Part shown: positions 46,004 through 54,616 of the stretch, piece after piece
How the letters are laid out: every line of letters starts with the position of its first letter
Position numbering within the stretch: position 1 is the first letter of the stretch
DNA from: Oceanospirillaceae bacterium
GTDB lineage: Bacteria; Pseudomonadota; Gammaproteobacteria; Pseudomonadales; Balneatricaceae
Direction of reading: 5' to 3'
DNA: 64,000 nucleotides
Assembly (NCBI GenBank): GCA_018647765.1
Contig: JABGSN010000059.1
Coordinates: 1 to 64,000, forward strand
Notes under the pieces: model-generated
What the model was told of the DNA's origin: nothing
The model's database searches: none
What the model saw: only the letters and a program-made list of their open reading frames with translations
Program-made: the position numbers and the translations under genes

Positions 46004-46017
46004 GGTATTGTTTTACC
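46004..46017. promoter_or_regulatory. GntR-type operator candidate in front of nagB
   Basis: GGTATTGTTTTACC, a GGTA-N6-TACC inverted repeat, 61 bases before the nagB ATG. It shares a 13-base identity (TATATTGGTATTG) with the site before the hexosaminidase gene, so each divergent arm has its own copy. The rest of the 290-base intergenic region is AT-rich, with no gene. Confidence 0.55.
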
Positions 46018-46077
46018 GTATAACATCAATGCCTTTTGTATGCTGGGTTATTTATTGCGTCACAGGAGTTAAGTTGC

Positions 46078-46851
46078 ATGAGAGTTGTAATCACCGATGA
46101 TGCTAGTGCTGTAGCAAACGCCAGTGCCGAGGTATTGTGCCGGCAGTTAGTCACTGCCCCCGCTTCGGTATTGGGTTTGGCTACAGGCTCCACGCCGGTC
46201 ATGCTCTATAAGGAGTTGGTGAGTCGTTATCAGGCAGGTCAGGTGTGTTTTGCCAAGGCCAAGAGTTTCAACCTCGATGAATATGTTGGCATTGACCCCA
46301 GCCACCCTCAGAGTTACCGGCATTTTATGCAGCAACACTTGTTTGATCAGGTTAATATCGACCCGGTGGCAACCCAAGTGCCGCAAGGCTTGGCGGACCC
46401 TAAGATAGAGTGCGAGCGCTATGAAGCGGCTATAACATCAGCCGGTGGTATAGACCTGCAAGTTCTGGGCCTCGGCTCGAATGGCCACATTGGTTTTAAT
46501 GAGCCGACCTCGAGCTTGGCATCACGCACGCGTATCAAAACCCTCACTGAGGATACTATAGCTGCAAATGCGCGCTTCTTTGAGGCCCATGAGCAACAGC
46601 CAACCTTGGCCTTAACTATGGGTATTGGCACCATTATGGAGGCGCGGCAGATCTTGTTGTTAGCGACTGGTGAGCATAAAGCTAAAGCCGTAAAAGCCAT
46701 GGTAGAGGGCCCCGTGAGTGCCATGGCGCCGGCATCTGTGCTGCAGTTCCATCAATCGGTTACCCTGGTATTGGATGTCGCTGCAGCGTCACTGCTGGAA
46801 GCGCAGGACTACTACCATTGGGTTGAAAAAATGCGCGCACAAACCACCTAA
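46078..46851 (+). CDS. nagB: Glucosamine-6-phosphate deaminase
   Basis: Converts glucosamine-6-P to fructose-6-P and ammonia. LGLATGSTPVMLYKELV is the phosphate loop, FNLDEYVGIDPSHPQSY the catalytic Asp region, and LGLGSNGHIGFNEP the active-site His/Glu block. The ATG at 46078 has AGGAG upstream and gives 257 residues; a longer frame from 46036 is not family-like. LATGEHKAKAVKAMVEGP is also conserved. First gene of nagB-nagA-isomerase-dehydrogenase. Confidence 0.97.
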   Translation: MRVVITDDASAVANASAEVLCRQLVTAPASVLGLATGSTPVMLYKELVSRYQAGQVCFAKAKSFNLDEYVGIDPSHPQSYRHFMQQHLFDQVNIDPVATQVPQGLADPKIECERYEAAITSAGGIDLQVLGLGSNGHIGFNEPTSSLASRTRIKTLTEDTIAANARFFEAHEQQPTLALTMGIGTIMEARQILLLATGEHKAKAVKAMVEGPVSAMAPASVLQFHQSVTLVLDVAAASLLEAQDYYHWVEKMRAQTT

Positions 46852-46874
46852 TTTAGATCAGAAAAAGGATCATC

Positions 46875-48023
46875 ATGGCTACAGTAACCGCTCTAACCAA
46901 TGGACAAATATTTACTGGTGACAAAATTGTTAACCAGCATGCCTTACTTATCGAAGCAGGTTGCGTCGTTGATTTGGTGCCCGAGTCTGCGCTGCCCAAG
47001 GTGCACAACGGCTACGATCTTGGTGGTGGTTTGTTAGCACCAGGGTTTATTGATGTGCATGTTAATGGCGGAGCCGGCGAATTACTTAATCACCAGCCTA
47101 ACGCTAAGTCTTTACAAACTATCGCCCAAGCCCATCGGCAATATGGCACTACTGCATTCCTGCCGACCCTAATAACTGATACTTGGGTTCAAATGGTGAA
47201 TGCGGTGGCGGCAGTGAGGGCTGCGGTTGAGTTGGGTGTGCCGGGTATTTTGGGCATTCATCTAGAGGGGCCTTACCTCAATGAAGAGCGCAAGGGTGTG
47301 CACCCGCCTACGCGTATACGGGTACCGACCAGTTATGAGGACCTCAGTTCTTTGTTTGAACCCTTTCCAGACCACCTAATTAAGCTCATGACCTTGGCAC
47401 CTGAGCAGGTGAACCCTGATTTTATCCATCGTTTGACCGCCGATGGCATGATTGTTTCGGCCGGCCACACCGCAGCCAGTTACGAGCAAATGCAAGAAGC
47501 CTTGGCCAAGGGAGTAAGAGGGTTTACGCATCTTTTTAACGCCATGACACCGATGACCAGCCGTGAACCTGGCGTGGTCGGCGCAGCCTTGGATCACGAC
47601 GACAGTTGGTGTGGTTTGATTGTGGATGGCCACCACGTACACCCGGTGACCTTACGACAAGCGATCAAAGCCAAAGCCAGGGGCAAAATGATGTTAGTTA
47701 CCGATGCCATGCATACGGTGGGTGAGGGCGCTGGCCGTTTTGATCTTATGGGTCGGCCTATTGTTAGTAAAAATGGCAAGGTGACTACCCTTGATGGCAC
47801 CTTGGCTGGCAGCGATTTAGACATGGCAAGTGCCGTGCGTAACACTGTATATAAGGTGGGTTTGGAGTTGGAAGAGGCATTGCGTATGGCCTCCCTTTAT
47901 CCTGCACAGTTTCTTAAATTGGACCGACAGATGGGCAAAATCGCGCCCGGTTATCAAGCCGATTTGGTGCTGCTTGATGAACATTTGATGGTGCAAAATA
48001 CATGGATTAAAGGGGAGTTCTAA
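46875..48023 (+). CDS. nagA: N-acetylglucosamine-6-phosphate deacetylase
   Basis: Removes acetate from GlcNAc-6-P. It is an amidohydrolase of 382 residues: LLAPGFIDVHVNGGAGELLN, LGIHLEGPYLNEERKGVHPP, VSAGHTAASYEQM, GFTHLFNAMTPMTSREPGVV and the catalytic Asp in MLVTDAMHTVG. AAAAAGGA precedes the ATG. It works directly before NagB in the pathway. Confidence 0.97.
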   Translation: MATVTALTNGQIFTGDKIVNQHALLIEAGCVVDLVPESALPKVHNGYDLGGGLLAPGFIDVHVNGGAGELLNHQPNAKSLQTIAQAHRQYGTTAFLPTLITDTWVQMVNAVAAVRAAVELGVPGILGIHLEGPYLNEERKGVHPPTRIRVPTSYEDLSSLFEPFPDHLIKLMTLAPEQVNPDFIHRLTADGMIVSAGHTAASYEQMQEALAKGVRGFTHLFNAMTPMTSREPGVVGAALDHDDSWCGLIVDGHHVHPVTLRQAIKAKARGKMMLVTDAMHTVGEGAGRFDLMGRPIVSKNGKVTTLDGTLAGSDLDMASAVRNTVYKVGLELEEALRMASLYPAQFLKLDRQMGKIAPGYQADLVLLDEHLMVQNTWIKGEF

Positions 48024-48024
48024 C

Positions 48025-48867
48025 ATGCATAAAGCCATCAGTTATTGGTCCATGGAGCATGGTTTTGCAGCAAATCATAGTATTGAACAAGCGTTAGCGG
48101 ATGCCCATAAGGCCAATTTTACTCATTTGGAGTTGGCGGTGTCAGACACTGGAGTACTCACCTTTGATACCCCACTAGACGCAGTTAAGCGAGTTATAAC
48201 GGACTCGCCTGTGTCCGTAACCAGCCTTGCCTCGGGCATGAGCTGGGGCCAAAATCCGGCCAGTGACGATGTCGATGTACGGCTGGCCAGTATTGAATTT
48301 CACCAGCGTGCTTTAATGATGGCGGCCGAATTGGGTTGTGGTGCTTTGCTGATGGTGCCCGGCGTCAGCCGAAGCCCTATTAGCCCCGATCTTGTGCGTT
48401 ATGACATTGCTGTGGAGCGTATGCGTAGAGCGATACAGGCGCTGCTTGAAGTGGCTGAGTGCGTCAATGTAGACCTGTGTTTAGAGAATGTGTGGAATGG
48501 CTTGTTTTATTCGCCCCTCGAATTGCGCGATTTTATTGATAGTTTTGACTCACCACGCTTGGGCGTGTATCTAGACGTGGGCAACTTGATGGGCATCCAT
48601 CAGTACCCTCCCCATTGGATCGAGCTCTTGGGGCAGCGCATTAAACGCGTGCATATTAAGGACTATCGAGAAAACTTCGATTGGACCGGCGGCTACAGTT
48701 TCTGCGACTTAGGTGCTGGCGACGTGCCTTGGGTAGAGACCATGGCGGCGCTAAAAGCCATCAACTATGAGTCTAGCTTAACCGCCGAAATGCTACCGTG
48801 GGATGCGAGCTTATTAGAGCGCACATCGGTGGCTATGGATGCCATTATGGGCCGTAATAACGCCTAA
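48025..48867 (+). CDS. Sugar phosphate isomerase/epimerase family TIM-barrel protein
   Basis: A 280-residue AP-endonuclease-2-like (xylose isomerase-like) barrel. Candidate metal ligands are the Glu in VDLCLENVWNG, the Asp and following residues in GVYLDVGNLMG, His in RVHIKDYRENF and Glu in LTAEMLPW. It begins 1 base after nagA and so belongs to the nag operon, but it is not a step of the known NagA-NagB route. Related proteins act as epimerases, isomerases or beta-eliminating lyases on keto-sugars. The specific reaction is unknown. Confidence 0.82.
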   Translation: MHKAISYWSMEHGFAANHSIEQALADAHKANFTHLELAVSDTGVLTFDTPLDAVKRVITDSPVSVTSLASGMSWGQNPASDDVDVRLASIEFHQRALMMAAELGCGALLMVPGVSRSPISPDLVRYDIAVERMRRAIQALLEVAECVNVDLCLENVWNGLFYSPLELRDFIDSFDSPRLGVYLDVGNLMGIHQYPPHWIELLGQRIKRVHIKDYRENFDWTGGYSFCDLGAGDVPWVETMAALKAINYESSLTAEMLPWDASLLERTSVAMDAIMGRNNA

Positions 48868-48877
48868 GGAGCAGGCC

Positions 48878-49912
48878 GTGAGTAAGAAATTAAAAGTGGG
48901 TGTGATTGGCTTGGGCATGATGGGTCAAACTCATTTAGACGTGTATAGCCAGATGCCTAACGTTGAGGTGGTGGCCATCGCCGACCAAGATGAAGCGCGC
49001 TTATTGGGCCTCACGCAGGCGCAAGGCAATATCCAAGGCCAGGCGCAGGGCCAAGTGGATTTAAGCCAGGTGCAGCGCTTTACCGACGGTTACCAGCTGA
49101 TTGAGTCTGCCGACGTTGATTTAATTGACGTGTGCGTAGGAACGAACCTGCACTTGGCCATGGCCAAGGCGGTTATAGTAAAAGGCCGACACCTAATGCT
49201 AGAAAAGCCAGTGGCAAGAAGCCATACGCAAGGTTTAGAACTATTAGCCTTAGCTCAGGCCAGCCCTAGCTTTGTGATGTTAGGTATGTGTTTACGTTAT
49301 TGGCCGGCTTGGGTGTATTTAAAACAAGCCATTGATGAACAGCGTTTTGGGGCTTTAAAGTCGTTGTTTTGCGAACGTTTGTCGAGCTTTCCAGACGGTG
49401 ACTTTTACCGTAGCAGCCAGCAGTGCGGCGGTGCGATATTAGATTTACATATTCATGACGTGGACTTCATTAGTCATTGTTTAGGTCGCCCTAGTGAAGT
49501 AGTTAGCCGTGGCCATATAGGGCGATCGGGTGGTTTGGATCATGTGCATACTCAATATACCTTTGCCGGTGAATTTAAAGATGCTGTTGTGACTGCTCAA
49601 GGTGGTTGGTCTATGGCTCAGGGTTACCCGTTTAACATGAGCTATACTGCCAACTTTGAGCAAGCAACACTAGGCTATGAGCTCGGAGACGGCGAACATC
49701 TAATCTTGTATCACGGGGGAGTGGCTCAAGCCGTGGACCTAGCCGCTGGTATGGGTTATGAGCATGAGATCAAGCATCTCGTGAGGGCTATATTGTCGTC
49801 TCAAAGCACTGACTTTGATTCTCTACACAGTGCCGTTGATGCTTTGGCGGTGGTAGAGGCCGAAGCCTTAAGCATCGCTACAGGCCAGCTACAACAACCT
49901 CTATACGGTTAA
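48878..49912 (+). CDS. Gfo/Idh/MocA family NAD(P)-dependent sugar dehydrogenase
   Basis: A 344-residue oxidoreductase. The start is GTG 48878, with AAGGAG upstream; a longer frame from 48839 overlaps the previous gene. The Rossmann motif VGVIGLGMMGQTHLDVY is at residues about 6-22, the catalytic Lys block is LMLEKPVARS, and AILDLHIHDVDFISH holds the His-Asp pair of the second domain. It is the last gene of the nag operon. Together with the preceding barrel protein it suggests oxidation and rearrangement of a sugar other than, or before, GlcNAc-6-P. Confidence 0.87.
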   Translation: MSKKLKVGVIGLGMMGQTHLDVYSQMPNVEVVAIADQDEARLLGLTQAQGNIQGQAQGQVDLSQVQRFTDGYQLIESADVDLIDVCVGTNLHLAMAKAVIVKGRHLMLEKPVARSHTQGLELLALAQASPSFVMLGMCLRYWPAWVYLKQAIDEQRFGALKSLFCERLSSFPDGDFYRSSQQCGGAILDLHIHDVDFISHCLGRPSEVVSRGHIGRSGGLDHVHTQYTFAGEFKDAVVTAQGGWSMAQGYPFNMSYTANFEQATLGYELGDGEHLILYHGGVAQAVDLAAGMGYEHEIKHLVRAILSSQSTDFDSLHSAVDALAVVEAEALSIATGQLQQPLYG

Positions 49913-49924
49913 TACAAACCTTGT

Positions 49925-50686
49925 TTAACGCGCATATGCTTTAAACAAATCATTAATACTGGCAATGGTTCGCGCCTCTTGGGGTAGCTGGTGAAGGTCG
50001 TTAGCACGAAATTTTCCGGTCTGTACTAAGCAAGCCTGTAAACCAGCAGCCACGGCGCCCACCACGTCGGCGGCCACATCATCGCCCACCATTAAGCATT
50101 GTTTTGCATTGAGTCCTGTGGATGCCACTATGTGCTGATAAAACTTGGCGCTGGGTTTGCCCATGATAATTGGCTCAACTTGGGCCGCCCAAGCCAAGCC
50201 TGTGATAAAGCCGCCAGCGTCCAACATTAAGCCATTACTGCCATTGAAGTAGCGGTTAAGCCCAATGCCAATGAGAGGCAACCCTTGGTGGCAAAGTCGG
50301 AATGCCTGGTTCAAGGCTTCATAGGTGAGTCCATCGCGGGCATCGCCTAACACCACACAGTTGGGTTGCGTCTTGGTCAGGTGTGAGAATTCGCTGGCGA
50401 TCGATGGGTGAACTAAGGCCAAGGGCGATAGGTTATGTTGCTCTAAATATGTAGCTGCGGCTCTTGGAGCAGTGTAAAGCTCTCTAGATTCAATGCTAAA
50501 ACCCATACCCAGCAGTTGTTGCAAAATGCGGTGATGACTGCGGGTCGCAGTATTGGTAACAAAGCGTAATTGTAAGCCTAGATGTCTTGCTTCACGCACG
50601 CAGTCAATTGCACCATCAATGACCTTATTGTCGTCATAGAGCACACCGCTCAAATCGAGCAAAAGGGCATCAAAGGTTAGTGACAT
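49925..50686 (-). CDS. LHPP-like HAD phosphatase (HAD-IIA)
   Basis: A 253-residue HAD hydrolase. Motif I is LLLDLSGVLYDD, with the DxSG variant of the LHPP branch instead of DxDG; motif II is RFVTNTATRS, and motifs III/IV are VEPIIMGKPSAKFYQHIV and CLMVGDDVAADVVGA. The order and wording (PNCVVLGDA, GLMLDAGGF, VQTGKFR) run parallel to human LHPP, a phospho-lysine/histidine and pyrophosphate phosphatase. The bacterial substrate is not known. It is the last gene after eda-pgl-zwf on the minus strand, 57 bases downstream of eda. Confidence 0.85.
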   Translation of the reverse strand: MSLTFDALLLDLSGVLYDDNKVIDGAIDCVREARHLGLQLRFVTNTATRSHHRILQQLLGMGFSIESRELYTAPRAAATYLEQHNLSPLALVHPSIASEFSHLTKTQPNCVVLGDARDGLTYEALNQAFRLCHQGLPLIGIGLNRYFNGSNGLMLDAGGFITGLAWAAQVEPIIMGKPSAKFYQHIVASTGLNAKQCLMVGDDVAADVVGAVAAGLQACLVQTGKFRANDLHQLPQEARTIASINDLFKAYAR

Positions 50687-50743
50687 GACTGCCTCAAAGT
50701 AGATCCGCAGGAGGCTAGTTTAACACTAATTATAGTGTGTCGC

Positions 50744-51400
50744 TTACATTGCAGCGGCCCGTAATGCAAGTTGATGTACGGCATGCCAGTCTTTCGCGTC
50801 GGTTAGACTTTTTGGCGTTAGCCATGTACCACCTACACACATCACGTTATTCAACGCTAAATAGTCTGCTGCATTGTTAGGTTTAATGCCGCCGGTGGGG
50901 CAGAATTTGAGTTCGGATAAAGGCCCAGCAAAGGCCTTTAATGTATCTACGCCACCCACCACCGCAGCGGGGAATAGCTTAAACCGGCGATACCCTAGCT
51001 GCATGGCCTGCATGGCTTCACTGACACTAGCGACCCCCGGTAGCAATGGTACTGTAGACTGGCTGCCGAATTGTAATAATTCTGCGGTGCTGCCTGGGCT
51101 AACGATGAAGTCGGCGCCGGCATCAATGCAGGCCTGGTATTGGGATGGGTTGAGCACGGTCCCCGCACCAATGATGGCTTGCGGTAACGCCTGCTTGAGT
51201 TGCTTGATAGCCGTTAGACCGTACTCACTACGTAAAGTTATCTCCAATACGCTTAAGCCGCCGTTCACCAAAGCGCTGGCAATACCTATGGCCTGCTCGG
51301 CATTGTCGAAGGTTAATACCGGGATCACCGGTGCGGCGGCACAAATTTGGTCGATGCGCTTAGTATTGATGTCTATTTGAGTATTTTCTAAAGATGTCAT
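50744..51400 (-). CDS. eda: 2-keto-3-deoxy-6-phosphogluconate aldolase
   Basis: Cleaves KDPG to pyruvate and glyceraldehyde-3-P. VIPVLTFDNAEQAIGIA, LEITLRSEYGLTAI (with the catalytic Glu), GAGTVLNP, the Schiff-base Lys in RRFKLFPAAVVGG and FCPTGGIKPNN are standard. Length 218. The ATG directly follows the pgl stop codon, so translation is coupled. Confidence 0.97.
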   Translation of the reverse strand: MTSLENTQIDINTKRIDQICAAAPVIPVLTFDNAEQAIGIASALVNGGLSVLEITLRSEYGLTAIKQLKQALPQAIIGAGTVLNPSQYQACIDAGADFIVSPGSTAELLQFGSQSTVPLLPGVASVSEAMQAMQLGYRRFKLFPAAVVGGVDTLKAFAGPLSELKFCPTGGIKPNNAADYLALNNVMCVGGTWLTPKSLTDAKDWHAVHQLALRAAAM

Positions 51401-52126
51401 TTAAGGGCACCAGTGGATGTTGAGGGGTTGTTGAATAAAGTTGTAGATGGGCGTTTTATTGCCATCTTGTAGGGCAGTGGCTTGTTGCAATACCCGCAGC
51501 TTTGCTGCGCCTTCGATATGTAAATGGATATGTTGGGCCTGCATCAGTGCGTGGGCGGATAAACTCATGCGTTGAATTGGGTCTGCCGGCGCTTGGGTGG
51601 CGATACATAAATCCTGGGTGGACAATGCTTGAGGAAGGGCCGGGCATAAAGGGAATAATGAGGCGGTATGGCCATCGTCACCCATGCCCAGTACGAGTAC
51701 GTCAAGGGGCCAATGCATGTGTTGGAGTTGTTGCTGGCATTGGGCTTGCCCTAATTCGGCGCTGCCTGCTTGATTATATAGCGGGTAGAAAGTCGCCGCT
51801 TCTGCATTGTTTTTTAACAGCCAGGTTTTTACCAAGGCTGCATTACTGGCGCTGTGTTGCTCGTCTACCCAGCGTTCATCGGCCAGAGTCACGTCTACTC
51901 GGTGCCAGTCCAGTGTTTGCTGGCTGAGTTGTTGGAGCATTGCCGTGGGTGTGCGGCCGCCAGAAACTGCTAGGCTGGCTCTGGGTTGGGATGCAAGGGC
52001 GTTTCGCAGCTGTGCCGCCACGCACAAGGCCAAAGAAGCTGCAAGTTGATCATGGTTGCCGGCGGTTAGCCAATGATTGTGTGAGGCCAAGGTGGTGGGT
52101 TTAGGCTGTGTCATTGCAGTGCTCAT
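51401..52126 (-). CDS. pgl: 6-phosphogluconolactonase
   Basis: Hydrolyses 6-phosphogluconolactone. LAVSGGRTPTAMLQQLSQQ, VTLADERWVDEQHSASN, LVLGMGDDGHTASLFP and the C-terminal region fit the DevB/Pgl family. Several starts are possible (52141, 52126, 52114), all inside the end of zwf; I give the middle one. The overlap of 14-41 bases with zwf is normal for this operon. Confidence 0.94.
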   Translation of the reverse strand: MSTAMTQPKPTTLASHNHWLTAGNHDQLAASLALCVAAQLRNALASQPRASLAVSGGRTPTAMLQQLSQQTLDWHRVDVTLADERWVDEQHSASNAALVKTWLLKNNAEAATFYPLYNQAGSAELGQAQCQQQLQHMHWPLDVLVLGMGDDGHTASLFPLCPALPQALSTQDLCIATQAPADPIQRMSLSAHALMQAQHIHLHIEGAAKLRVLQQATALQDGNKTPIYNFIQQPLNIHWCP

Positions 52127-53621
52127 ACCAATTATGGCCATAGGCTTCGATCATGTCGCATGCCCGTGTTGGGCCGTTGCTGCCAGCGGCGTAGGGATCT
52201 AAGGTTACACCTTGTGCTTGCCATACCTGCCTGATTTGATCACACCATTGCCATGCTAATTCTACTTCGTCGCGCCGTACGAAAAGGCTTTGATTGCCTT
52301 TTAAGGCTTCAAGCAATAGGCGTTCGTAAGCATCTGGGATGCGCGCCTGTGATTGGGTTTGGGCAAAGTCCAAATGTAATGGATCGCGCCGTAATTGCAT
52401 GCTTTTGTCGATACCTTGTTCTTTTGTAAGCACTTGTAGAGAAATGCTTTCGTAGGGCTGTAAGCGAATCACCAGTTTGTTTTGAGCAATAGCAGCTTGT
52501 TGTTGGTCAAAGATAAAGTGGCTGTTTGGTTTGTAGTGGATGATGATCTCGGTGACTTTTTCGGCCATCCGTTTGCCGGTGCGTAGGTAAAACGGGGTGC
52601 CGGTCCAGCGCCAATTGGCAATTTCTGCCCGTAGGGCGATAAAGGTTTCGGTGTTGCTGCTGGTGTTGGCATCGGCTTCATTAAGATAGCCTGGCGCAGC
52701 TTGGTTTTGATGTTGGCCATCGGCATATTGGCCGAGCACAAGGTGTTTGTCGACTTGGTTTTGCGGTAGGGGTTTTAGAGCCCGTAATACTTTTACCTTT
52801 TCGTCACGAATGCTATTGGCGTTGAGTTGTGATGGTGGGTCCATAGCCACCATGCATAGCAATTGTAATAGGTGGTTTTGCACCATATCGCGCATTTGTC
52901 CGGCTTGGTCGAAGTACCCCCAGCGGCCTTCGATGCCAACGTCTTCGGCAACACTAATTTCAACATAAGCAATGTGCTTATGATTCCACTGGCTTTCAAA
53001 TAGTGGGTTAGCAAAACGCAAGGCGATGAGGTTTTGAACGGTTTCTTTGCCTAAATAATGGTCGATACGAAAGATTTGTTGCTCATCAAAGTATTGGCCG
53101 AGCTTGTCATTGATAACAACCGACGAGGCAAGGTTATGGCCGATTGGTTTTTCCACCACCATGCGGCACTGATCGGTGATGGCGCCAGCGCTATGGAGGT
53201 GGTCGCATATTTGCCCGTACAGACTGGGCGGTGTGGCCAAATAGAAACTTATTTGGGGATGCCATGTGGCTAGTTTTTGGGCTAACGCTTGATAGTCTTG
53301 TGCTTGGGTAAGGTCAACCTGACAGTAGCTCAGCCGTTGTAAAAACCGGCTTACGGTGGCGTGATCTAATTGATCTTCACTCACATATTGGGTTAACGTT
53401 TGTGCAATACGTTGCCGTAGTTCTGGGTCGTCTAACGCGGTGCGGGCCACTGCCATAATGCTAAGTTCGTCGCTCAGTAGTTTGGCGGCTTCTAGCTGAT
53501 ATAGGGCTGGCATTAGCTTACGTAGTGACAAATCACCTAGAGCACCAAATAGAACTAAGCTGTGGCTTAAGGTATGCTTGCTTAACGTTTGGTGATGCGT
53601 TGTGGATTGGGTGCCTGACAT
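52101..53621 (-). CDS. zwf: Glucose-6-phosphate 1-dehydrogenase
   Basis: NAD(P)-dependent entry step to the Entner-Doudoroff route. SLVLFGALGDLSLRKLMPAL is the dinucleotide-binding start, EKPIGHNLASS and FRIDHYLGKETVQNL (catalytic His region) are diagnostic, and LRTGKRMAEKVTEI lies further on. The 506 residues are slightly longer than average. First gene of zwf-pgl-eda, divergent from hexR. Confidence 0.97.
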   Translation of the reverse strand: MSGTQSTTHHQTLSKHTLSHSLVLFGALGDLSLRKLMPALYQLEAAKLLSDELSIMAVARTALDDPELRQRIAQTLTQYVSEDQLDHATVSRFLQRLSYCQVDLTQAQDYQALAQKLATWHPQISFYLATPPSLYGQICDHLHSAGAITDQCRMVVEKPIGHNLASSVVINDKLGQYFDEQQIFRIDHYLGKETVQNLIALRFANPLFESQWNHKHIAYVEISVAEDVGIEGRWGYFDQAGQMRDMVQNHLLQLLCMVAMDPPSQLNANSIRDEKVKVLRALKPLPQNQVDKHLVLGQYADGQHQNQAAPGYLNEADANTSSNTETFIALRAEIANWRWTGTPFYLRTGKRMAEKVTEIIIHYKPNSHFIFDQQQAAIAQNKLVIRLQPYESISLQVLTKEQGIDKSMQLRRDPLHLDFAQTQSQARIPDAYERLLLEALKGNQSLFVRRDEVELAWQWCDQIRQVWQAQGVTLDPYAAGSNGPTRACDMIEAYGHNWYEHCNDTA

Positions 53622-53698
53622 GGAAAACCTAGTTCGTCTCTGCTTAAGAGGTAATAATACCTTTAAAACTACACAAAAGTCACCAATAATGACAAAAT

Positions 53699-53714
53699 AT
53701 TGGTAATATTACAT
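53699..53714. promoter_or_regulatory. HexR-like operator between zwf and hexR
   Basis: ATTGGTAATATTACAT lies 33 bases before the hexR ATG and 77 bases before zwf. It is nearly identical to the site before gap (34312) and matches the HexR form TTGT-N7-ACAA with two mismatches. The position would allow control of zwf and autoregulation of hexR. Confidence 0.6.
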
Positions 53715-53746
53715 ATATTATGCAACTTTATTAAAGAATCCTATCT

Positions 53747-54616
53747 ATGACGTCTAATAATAACTTGCTTCAGCAGCTGGTGCAGCAGCAAGATCAGCTT
53801 AACCGTTCGGAACGTAAAGTGGCGCAGGTGATTGTGGCCGACCCGCGGGCGGCTACGCGTATGAGTATAGCGGCCTTGGCAGGTTTGGCGCAGGTGAGTG
53901 AACCAACGGTTAACCGTATGTGCCGTAGCTTTGGGCTTAAAGGCTACCCAGATTTTAAGTTAGAACTGGCACAAAGTATGGCCAGTGGCACGCCTTATGT
54001 GAGCCAGAGTGTGGGCCAAAATGATACCGCGTCGCAATACACTGATAAGATATTCACCAGCACCATTGCCAGCTTAGATGCTGCCAGGCAGCAAGTGGAC
54101 AGTAATGTGGTGCAGCGTGCCGTTGATTACTTAAGTCAGGCTCAGCAAATTTGTTTTTGTGGTATGGGTGCGTCTGGTGCTGTAGCTCAAGATGCACTGC
54201 ACAAATTCTTTCGTTTTAATATTCCGGTGGTGGCGCATAACGATTCGTTGATGATGCGCATGATGGCATCGGCCTGTAAGCGTGGCGATGTGTTAGTGCT
54301 CTTGTCGTTTACCGGCCGTACTAAAGAGATGGTAGAAGTGGCCCGTATTGGCCGTGCAGCGGGAGCAGTAGTGGTGGCTATTACAGCCGTTGATTCACCA
54401 TTGGCGCAAGAGGCCACGCTAGTGTTAGGTGTTGATGCGCCAGAAGACACTGATGTGTATATGCCGATGCAATCGCGCTTGATTCAACTTACCTTATTGG
54501 ATGTGCTGGCCACTGGCGTTATCTTACGCCGCGGCGAAGATTTCCATCATCATTTAAAAACCATTAAACAGAGCCTTAAGGGTACGCGCGTAGCGCTAGC
54601 AGAGGACGAAGTATGA
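53747..54616 (+). CDS. hexR: HexR transcriptional regulator (RpiR family)
   Basis: The N-terminal helix-turn-helix (RSERKVAQVIVADP, SIAALAGLAQVSEPTVNRMC) is followed by a SIS sugar-phosphate domain (ICFCGMGASGAVAQDALHKF, DVLVLLSFTGRTKEMVEVAR). Known HexR proteins release DNA when they bind KDPG. Length 289 and the position divergent from zwf are the Pseudomonas arrangement. Its stop overlaps the lipoprotein ATG by 4 bases. Confidence 0.95.
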   Translation: MTSNNNLLQQLVQQQDQLNRSERKVAQVIVADPRAATRMSIAALAGLAQVSEPTVNRMCRSFGLKGYPDFKLELAQSMASGTPYVSQSVGQNDTASQYTDKIFTSTIASLDAARQQVDSNVVQRAVDYLSQAQQICFCGMGASGAVAQDALHKFFRFNIPVVAHNDSLMMRMMASACKRGDVLVLLSFTGRTKEMVEVARIGRAAGAVVVAITAVDSPLAQEATLVLGVDAPEDTDVYMPMQSRLIQLTLLDVLATGVILRRGEDFHHHLKTIKQSLKGTRVALAEDEV

